Origin: Eutreptiella sp. 'Long Island Sound 2002'
Lineage: Eukaryota > Euglenozoa > Euglenophyceae > Eutreptiales > Eutreptiaceae
Direction of reading: 5' to 3'
DNA length: 64,000 nucleotides
Assembly (NCBI GenBank): GCA_964036045.1
Contig: OZ038378.1
Location: forward strand, 177,528,341 to 177,592,340
Shown here one piece after another: positions 56,211 to 64,000 of the stretch. The position numbers were made by a program, and so were the translations under genes. The notes beneath the pieces were generated by a model, which was not told the origin of the DNA, ran no database searches, and saw only the letters and a program-made list of their open reading frames with translations. How positions within the stretch are numbered: position 1 is the stretch's first letter; the number at the start of each line of letters is the position of its first letter.

Positions 56211-59200
56211 TAGCTGTTAATTGAAGCCTGGGTCCCAAGGGGGAACATGGTTGTGCTGTCAAGTTCCATTTCAGTAAAAAGTAAGCAAAATGTCCCGCAA
56301 TGAGTGCAAAGGATACAAGTGGCAGTGCCCCACAACACAGTCACCCACACAACAACACAATGAGCCGTAACGAAAAATTTTGGGTTGACCAAGTGACGCC
56401 CCCCCCCCCCCCAGGGAACGACAAGGGGCGGGGAACGACAAGGGGGGGGGGGTACACACTGCGCACTTCAACGACCGCAAACTGCACAACCATGCGCTCG
56501 GCACACTACACCCATTTTTGACCAATTTCTGAACCACAAGTGACCCCTGGTGACCGACCACGGTCCACACACCCCATCCAAGTTGGGGGCAATACATAAT
56601 TCTTCATGTGTGCCTTGCACACTACAAGCAGAGTTCACCCATAATCCGACAACGGCAATCAACCAAAAATCTCTCAGTGTACTCCGCACAACATCTGCCA
56701 ACATCAGTGTTCATCATTATTCATCACCAAGGCAATACATGGCGCTAATCGAGGTCAAAAGTAAATGGCTCGTGAAAAACTAGACATCTCGAGTCCACTT
56801 TCTGGCCTTTTCTTTGACGCTCCCCCAAATGCCCCTCAAACAGGCTGCTAAGTGGGCCAAAAAACTTTCAAAATGTGATGCAAAGTGTTTTATCATAATT
56901 TAGATTGGGTCAATGCATATGGCCCCAACCACATATGTACAATATGTTGTGAAAGAGGACTTTTTGGCCCTGTGTTGACAATTTAGCAAACCAACCACCT
57001 GCACTTCGGTCCCTGCCAACGGCAAACTTTGCAGTGTCTCACTTTCTGTGGCACACCCCCTCTCTATGTTCTGCTTGGCTTCTCCCACAATGCTGCCATT
57101 GGCCCCTGACCCCAGTTCTAAGATTAGGGGTAGGTGGGAGTGAGGGGGAGGGGACCAAAGACCTAACACTAACTTGGGCCTGACCCTTCATCCTACCCCA
57201 TGATAGTTACAACCTGATGTCCTCCAGCCCAGTCTTGAGCCGTTTGCCTATACACAATGTGGGATAGACTGAAATTTTACTGTGTGTCGCAGGCATAAAG
57301 AAAAATCTCCGCCGCCGTTGGCACCAACATGCCCAGACCACTATGAGGGGGGAGTGGTGCTGAGGGAGGTTACAAAGACTGGGTCCCACTCCATGCTTGC
57401 AGGCAACGTTTAGCACGCCGGGCAAATGCAAAATATGACGGAAACAACACCTATTGTTGTTCTAACCCGGGCGAAAACACTGCTCAGGGGCACGTTTGCG
57501 GGCACGCTTGGGAGCAGGCACAGAGGTTGGCTGTGTAACAGGAAGGTTTGCAGGGACAGATGCATCATATTCCGAATCCCTTTGGCGAGCCCACTACAGT
57601 ATACTGCACCACCAATACCCTGCATGTGACAAACTGAAGCAAAGAGCAGAATGGGGCATGATAAGTGCAAAGGGGGATGAGCAAGTGGTAGGACCTAATT
57701 AAGTACCTAATTAATTAGGTCCTCAAAAAGTACGGTCCGAATGGAAGTGTTCGTTGGACACAGTGTTCATTGGACATAGGGGGTACAAAGTGTATCACTC
57801 TGCTGTTTTGGCTCCTGTTGACCTTGAGCTTCAGGGTCCAAAGCCCATTCAAGATGGTGCACCGTGCCCCAAGCTGCACATTGCTTCAAATCATGATTGG
57901 TGTCAGCCCCAATGCAGCAGCAATCGTTCATCAGTCCCATTCTTGGGCACTTGCAGTTGATGGTTGCTGGCATTGCTGTATGCAGTGATCCACTCCACCG
58001 ACACTCCCCATTCAAATCCCCCAAGGGAACGCCAGCAAGGCCCCAAACCCGCTCTGCAAGAACTTGGCCGTCATGTCCTTGACAAAAAGAAGGCCAAATT
58101 CTATTGGGGCGCACCGTGCGCTGTGCCCGCGCTGTGCGAAAAGTCGGCTGTTTTCCACCACATGTAGCCACGGGTCCCAGGGTCCTGAATTCTGCACCCC
58201 ATGCTGTTTTGAATTGATCATGCATGCTTCTGTATGTAGGAGGTTTTCAGGGGTGTTCCCGGGATAAACAACATAATAATTGGCGCTGCGTTCGCGCTGT
58301 CCGTGCGCTGTGCGAAAACGCCCCCTAGGAGGAGACCAGCCAATTTGCTCTCTATCAAGAAGTAGCAGAAGACGAGAAACTCCACAGCCTTGGTACAAGG
58401 GCAAGTGTGGAACATTGCTTTGCCCTGTTGTGTCATGAGGTGGCAGTTACGGACTGTTTCCAACCGAGACTTCCATGCAGTGCGGGAGCCATAACACGCC
58501 ACAATGTGGCGCTGCGCCTTTCCCAAGGGGTTCCCTTCCAGCAATGGTAGGCCCGAGTGTGTTGCAGGGGTTTCAGGCCATCCCTCTCCTTAGGCAACCA
58601 CATGTGCTGTGGACCCCCGCCCAAGGAAGATGTGGCCCAGGCCCAGGGAAACCACACCTCACGTTGCTCTGACAACGGGGGCTATTTGTAAACCAAGCAA
58701 AGCAGGACATAGCTCCAAAAGTTGCGGAAAGAACGCCTCCTGTTGCGCTGACAAGGGCGGTGTTCTTGCAAAGGGGGGGGGGGGGGGTCGGTTGGCAGGG
58801 TTGCCAAGCAACACCAAAAATTGGTCCAGCAGCAAAGAGGAAAGAAAGATGTGCCATGTGAACAATAAACCCTTTGGCCGAGGGCCGTAGACCAGTCGAT
58901 GCCTCCCGTACTGTGCAGGTACTACAGCACCAAAACCAGAGGGGGCTGCAGATACCGCACCGTGTGTGCCTGCGATGCATTGTCGTAGAACGGGTCTGCA
59001 ATGCTGTCAGCCATCAGCCCCCTCAGGCACTTTCCGACGATGTCGTTTCAAGAGAACGCAAACACTACAACGTTTTGGCACTGGAGTTTCTGTTTCCAAG
59101 GCAAAAAAAAAAAGTCGCTCCACTGAATGTGCCCTTGCCTGATTGACCTCAGCTTCCAATGCCCTGCACAAGGACAGGCTCATGGACCCCCCCCCCCTAC

Positions 59201-61200
59201 GCTTCCTACTCTACCTGGGCACCACGTGCGATAGAAGTGCCGCGTATGCAACCCGGGACACGCAAAAAGGGAATATGTGCAGCGTCTGGGCCGAAATACA
59301 GAGTGAACATGCAACTTTGAGGTCGTGTGCATGTGAAGCGCGATGCGTGAGCCACGTTCGGAACCTGGAGAGGCAGTAAAGGTGCAAAGGAGCGGTCTCT
59401 TGGCCGACTGCACAGAGTTCGTGGTTTGGATCCCCTCTAATTGACCAGGAGTCCTTGTCTTGTGACGCATCCATTGAGTCAAAGGAGTAGCCGCTTGACA
59501 GTGCTCAGCCCGTTTCTGGAACTGAAGAGGCGCCCAGATTCACTCAGCTCTCCTGATTGGAGGTCCATCAAAGGAATGGCGTGCAGAACAAGTCAACGTC
59601 CCCTTTCTGCCGCCCATGTTGTTGGAGTAGGTGTTGTGTTGGAAATACACTGGGTGCATGGGCCATCCGCGGGGTTCCTTCGCCCTTGCACAAGAAGCGC
59701 CGAAGTAGGGGTAAACCAAGGTCAGAGGGCGCGTGCTCACACAGGAATCACAGACACATGGTTCTTTTTTTTGGGGGGGGGGGGCATTACAGCTACCCAG
59801 GGTACCCGGAGGAAATCATCAAAACAAATAGAACTGGGCCTCTGCAACTGCGCCAACTACTGCAACATCTTGAGTAACGACGTCACAAACTTATATCCCG
59901 TCTGCATCTTTGGCGACGTCTGTCTGCAACACTTTGGCTCAGATTCGGGTGCAACTGACCCCTCCATATCCGCACAATGCATCTAGACCCGCGACTTGGA
60001 CACCAAAGACATGCCATCTCACATTCTGGGCTGCAGAAAATGCGGTCAGGAAAACCATAGTCAGATGGGTTCGCTGTGCCGAGACTTGCCTGTGCTCGCA
60101 AAAAGGGTGGGGAGTCGGGGAACTGGCGAGAGGACAAGGGCTCCTACTAGGCTGTGAGGTAGTGTTGGCGCACAATGACGGAATTAATCCACGTGTACTG
60201 TTGTTTTCTGAGGCAGCGTATGCTTTGAGCTGCTGATGCACTGGCAAAGGGAACGAGGACCTGTGTGCTTTCATGTGTGCTTTCGGAACAGCTCTGCAAT
60301 CCGCTGTACAGCGCACAGGACTGATCCACGACCAGCCCTCTGCTACCGACGGACTGGGGCTGCCGATTGATAGCCAAGGCCCCTAAACACGCAGCATGCA
60401 TTCTGATGAAACTCCTTCTTTTTCTTGATATCCCAGCAAAAAGACTCCGTAGGAGAGACAAGCCAAGCCTCCACTCACTGGTTGGCCTTAAGAGCAAGGT
60501 AATGTAGTATACTTGAAGCAGCCATGTTGCACCATTTCATGTACACACCTCAGAGTATGCCGCCGGACCTCAGGCGTGCCCCCTAATGGGAAAGGATGCA
60601 GAGTGCACTTGGGTGGTGCCCTGCCCAAGCTGGGCGATCAAAATGTCAAAACCCAAGGGGGATTTTGCTTCTTGGAGTTACAAAATACATGGGGCTAGTT
60701 TCAGGGAGGCTGCAAGGTGCTGAGCACCACCAGACTCAGTCCTGAGCGTCAACCAAATCCAAGCATTTGTGGCCGTTGCTCCCCCCTGCTTTACCGGAGG
60801 CTCGCTCCACACATGCTTCCACCCTTGGCTCACGCCTCAGCTCCAGTAGCCATGAGAGCATTTTGTATGTGATGTGTGTACCAAGGCGGACTGATGTGTG
60901 TGGGAAGGGGGTCTGGGGTGACGGGGTTACGGATTTTTTAGTGACAGGGTTTCTCAATCTCCAGCATTTGTGCCTTCACAGGGCTGCTTGAAGTGGCAGG
61001 TGCCCATCGAACAATGCAAGAGGGTGTGATCTGCTGATCAGACATGCTGCACCAAAAATATCATCATGGTTGAGCGAAAATGACCAACTCTGGGTCAGAA
61101 CAAAGAGGGATATTTGACGGAAGGCAGTGATCACAGAGGGCAGAGAGCACAGAGTGTACCCCAGAACATCTGGAGTGCAACCAGGGGAGGGGTGGGGGGG
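56211..61200. other. No gene supported
   Basis: Contains C/G-runs (56401, 56447, 58767, 59768), a TACGGTCCGAA/GTTCGTTGGACA repeat at 57729–57775 next to a TTAATTAGGTAC palindrome, a CATCAATAAA short tandem repeat near 56095–56125 and a possible tRNA-like B box near 59430. Open frames here look like chance. Confidence 0.5.
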
Positions 61201-62260
61201 GCTCCCTGTTCAGTGAATTGCGTCAATGGGCAGCAGGCTATTTCCTCAGGCAGCTGATGATGTCAGGCGGGGGGGTGAACGAGTGGGCATCAGACGAGGA
61301 GATGGTAGTGCACAGCACCATGCCACTGACAAGCTGCCCCCCTTTCAGTTGCGCAACCCTGGCCCCAGCTGGGGCGAACACACGGGCAGAGGTGGCCCCC
61401 AGCGTACACAACGCTGTACTTACGTGTGGTACACGAGTATTCCGCCAAAAGGCCGCAGCTGAATGTGGACTCATTGGCGCTCCCAATCCACTCCACTTCT
61501 GCAAGGGTGCACTGCGGGTGGTTGCACAACTGTTGAAGGGCAGTTGGCAGCAGTCAAAGGCAGGTAGAACGGAATGGACCGACACCCTGAAAGCGGGGGG
61601 GGGTCCCCCTTCAAGCGCACCTCTGGCGGGGTGCTGCAAGGCAACAGCGCACGCAGAGGGCAGCAAGTCTGGGCTGTTGAGTGCGCACACGTGGGCGAAT
61701 GGGGGGGGGGGGGGGCGCTGCACTCTGCCCCTCTGCATCTGCGCGTTTTGTGCCTTGGACACGGCCGTGCCTTGCGCCGGCCCCATGGAACATCAACCAC
61801 AGGCATGTTTCTCCCTGCGTTCCCTGCTACGAACACGCAGGACACCCGGGCCTTGATCGGCCCCTTGCCACCTGCGCAGTTAACAAAGGGCACCTGGGAC
61901 AGCACCCAGCCCCACTTGGGGCTCGATCGCACGACCTCTAAGGCAGGGTGTTGTGATGCGCAGCAACAACTCGTACATGTCTGGCACGGCCATTCTTTCC
62001 CAATACCATGGGCTCAAGTCCGTGTCGGCTCACTTTCACAACCATAGAAACATCAGTTAGACAAGGAGGCACGCTTGCACAAAGGAGGGGGCTGGATACA
62101 AACATTTGCCAGAATCAGAACACCATTGCACTCTCTGTCCATTCAGGCCCCCCAAAAATCCCGCCCGGTTGCATCTGTTCTCTCCGTCCGCAGTGCACCC
62201 CTTGCGGGCGCCTTCCTCTGCCTCTGATAGCGTGTTGGGGGGGGGGGGGGGTAACATGCA
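61201..62260. other. No gene supported, possible tRNA-derived repeat
   Basis: A minus-strand frame (61490–61240) is open but borderless. On the minus strand at about 61940–61905, GTGCGATCGAGCCCCAAGTGGGGC resembles the B box and tail of the repeat at 62990–63062. Confidence 0.4.
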
Positions 62261-62264
62261 GAGC

Positions 62265-62365
62265 CACAAGCACGGCCACAGTCACAGTCAGAAGAACAGC
62301 CACAGCCCCAGCCACAGCCACACAAACGGCCCAAACCACAGCTACAGCCACAGCCAGAGCCATAA
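62265..62365. repeat. CACAGC hexamer repeat
   Basis: Imperfect (CACAGC)n/(AGCCAC)n following a G-run at 62237. Confidence 0.9.
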
Positions 62366-62989
62366 CCACCGCAGCAATAACACGCACATCGGACATCAGT
62401 TAGCGCTGGTTAGGAGGGGTCAAATGCGGGGGTTCGAAATGTTGTAAGGGCAATCCACTGCGGATTTTGCCGGCAGTCCGAGGGTCGCGAGGGAGACCAC
62501 CCTTCCCTGAGCAAGACCCAGCGCCATGTCCCACAAACGGAGGACCCACTTTGTGCGTTCAAGCCCCAGTCTGGCCAATCTCCCACAGGGGGTCACGTGG
62601 TGTAGGGCGCCTCGGGGATGTAGTTCCCTGAAGATGGTCGCTGGTTTGTCGGTTAGTCAAAAGCCATTCGGGGACTGCCGGCGGCTGACGAGTAACCGCC
62701 GGCAGTCGGGGGCCAACCAATCCTTCCCCTTTTGGCACCCTCATGTCTCTGTGCAGAGCACCTGCTCCCCCCCCCCTCAAGTCCTTGGCAGCCCGGGTCG
62801 CTCTCGTCCTTCCCATTCCCCCGATCCTGCGGAGTCTGCGCCTTGGCCACGTCCGGGCAGCAGCATGGAGGAGACAGGACAGCGACCAATAGGCCGCGCC
62901 TGTCATGAAACTGAAGGGCCAAATCATGCCACCCTGGGCGCATTGAATTCAACTAACCCCCCCAGCCCCTGCTCAAGCACAGCCAATGA

Positions 62990-63062
62990 GGTCATGTGGC
63001 TCAGGGGGTCATCGCGTGACACCTGAAACAGAGGTCCCCGGATCGAGCCCCAGGTGGGGCAT
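62990..63062 (+). repeat. tRNA-like SINE head
   Basis: TGGCTCAGGGGG fits an RNA polymerase III A box and GGATCGAGCCC a B box, about 45 bp apart. The arms do not close into a convincing cloverleaf. The tail GAGCCCCAGGTGGGGC matches a minus-strand sequence at about 61920, so it is a dispersed tRNA-derived repeat rather than a tRNA gene. Confidence 0.45.
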
Positions 63063-63170
63063 ACGCATGAACGCACCGCCCCGGGCGCTAGGGTGACAGT
63101 GACCCTGCGAGCCGAGGAGGGGCGCTGAGTGGGATACAGTTACACTGGAGCCCAGAGATCGCCTGGGCAA

Positions 63171-63305
63171 CCTCACCTCACCTCACCTCACTTCACCTCA
63201 CCTCACCTCACCTCACCTCACCTCACCTCACCTCACCTCACCTCACCTCACCTCACCTCACCTCACCTCACCTCACCTCACCTCACCTCACCTCACCTCA
63301 CCTCA
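63171..63305. repeat. CCTCA pentamer array, 27 units
   Basis: 135 bp of tandem CCTCA with one CTTCA variant, then a C-run and (CT)n. It is not a known telomere unit. Confidence 0.97.
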
Positions 63306-63606
63306 AAGTCCCCCCCCCCCCCTCTCTCTCTCTCTGACGGCTCTGGGGCCCAAAGAGGCAAAAGGGGATTTGCAGTCTTCAAGGCTGCCCTTCGCGGTGC
63401 CGTTGGGTCGAGGTCAGTGCCCGCCACACAAACACATGGGGTACTGCTCCGTGGCCACCAATCCCCAAACATAGAGCAGCGGCCCTGGGGACCCCCTGAC
63501 GCCCCCAGGTTCGGTACTACGCTTATGGGACCAGGTTTGCATGGGAACTAGCGGTCTGGGCCCACTGCCCAGCCCCCTCGCAATGCGCTGCATGCCACAA
63601 GGGCTG

Positions 63607-64000
63607 CTACCACAAAGCCTTGACGACCAAGGCCAAGACCATCAGAATGATCAACACCATAAGGCACATCACAATCAGCACGAATTTGCTCTTCTTGGCC
63701 ATATTGGCCGTCTTCATGAGCTCTCTGTTCGCCTTCTGGAACTGCGCCTTCGTCTCCTCGACGTTGTGGTCGATGCGGTCCAACAGAGTCCCCTGATCGA
63801 TCACCAGCTGGTTCAGGTCCTTGAACATCGTGTGCAGGTCCACAATGTTGGTGTAGATGTTCTGCAGCTCTACGTCCCGCTCCGCCACCATTTGTTCATT
63901 GACCATCAGCGCGTCGATCTGCTCTTGGCTGAACCCCTGGTCCACGTACTGCCGCAGCATCTCCTCCCGGCGTTCGTACGCCTCATCCTCTGCAGTCCGC
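63607..64000 (-). CDS. Qa-SNARE, syntaxin-16/Tlg2-like, 3' end
   Basis: Open from the window edge (about 64000) to the TAG at 63607; the 5' part lies beyond. The SNARE motif runs from MVAERDVELQNIYTNIVDLH through FKDLNQLVIDQGTLLDRIDHNVEE. The Gln of VIDQG is the ionic zero-layer residue of a Qa-SNARE. A short basic linker (AKKSK) and one C-terminal membrane helix (FVLIVMCLMVLIILMVLALV) with four residues after it make it tail-anchored. The LVIDQGT-L-DRID wording is closest to the syntaxin-16/Tlg2/SYP4 group, which acts in fusion at the trans-Golgi network. The regulatory N-terminal helices are not in the window. No frame damage, in contrast to its repeat-rich surroundings. Confidence 0.85.
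   Translation of the reverse strand, partial: RTAEDEAYERREEMLRQYVDQGFSQEQIDALMVNEQMVAERDVELQNIYTNIVDLHTMFKDLNQLVIDQGTLLDRIDHNVEETKAQFQKANRELMKTANMAKKSKFVLIVMCLMVLIILMVLALVVKALW

Noticed and set aside
61201-61860. Overlapping open frames on both strands
   Set aside because: No splice borders, no recognisable motif, and both strands equally open in GC-rich DNA.
62990-63062. Functional tRNA gene
   Set aside because: A and B boxes are present, but acceptor and T stems do not pair well and the tail is shared with another locus.

Overview
This is a eukaryotic nuclear window, probably from a unicellular alga or protist. The support is GT–AG introns with pyrimidine-rich acceptors, interrupted GC-rich coding exons, a tail-anchored SNARE, very large introns, dense low-complexity DNA and several eukaryotic transposon classes. 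G/C homopolymers of 8–18 bases occur throughout and repeatedly break reading frames. I cannot name the species. Almost all coding signal lies on the minus strand.

Layout. (1) 0.8–1.3 kb holds a GAF-like exon; comparable minus-strand exons lie at 32.1–32.3, 34.1–34.7 and 43.6–44.1 kb, with candidate upstream exons at 49.7–49.85 and 52.3–52.6 kb. They may belong to one or a few very long GAF genes. (2) 4.8–6.2 kb is a dead non-LTR retrotransposon 3' end. (3) 6.8–29.4 kb is a stack of nested mobile elements. The outer layer is a DNA transposon whose ends and spacers carry GACAGG/CCTGTC inverted repeats. A 16.3-kb tyrosine-recombinase retrotransposon sits in its first gene (11,833–28,151). That element has split direct repeats and the gene order gag–YR–RT–RNase H. 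It has in turn been hit twice: by a 6,483-bp TIR element (12,086–18,568) in its A2 repeat and by a 5.1-kb TIR element (22,649–27,768) in gag. (4) 29.4–38.6 kb is repeat-rich, probably intronic DNA around GAF exons. (5) 38.6–42.4 kb is a 23-bp-unit minisatellite. (6) 42.4–53 kb is further intron-like DNA with small exons and a 1.03-kb deletion derivative of the 5.1-kb transposon. (7) 53.5–56.2 kb is a small candidate element with a broken zinc-finger gene. (8) 56–63 kb has no gene I can support. (9) 63.6–64.0 kb is the 3' end of a Qa-SNARE gene of the syntaxin-16/Tlg2 type.

The best candidate for something undescribed is the 6,483-bp element. It has 24-bp terminal inverted repeats, a 5-bp target duplication (AGCTA) and at least two spliced minus-strand genes that I do not recognise. 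A 20-bp perfect palindrome recurs in its subterminal regions, its spacers and its introns, in places with a strict 69–71 bp period. The outer GACAGG element follows the same plan: one coding strand, about 6.3 kb without the insert, and inverted repeats at the ends and between genes.
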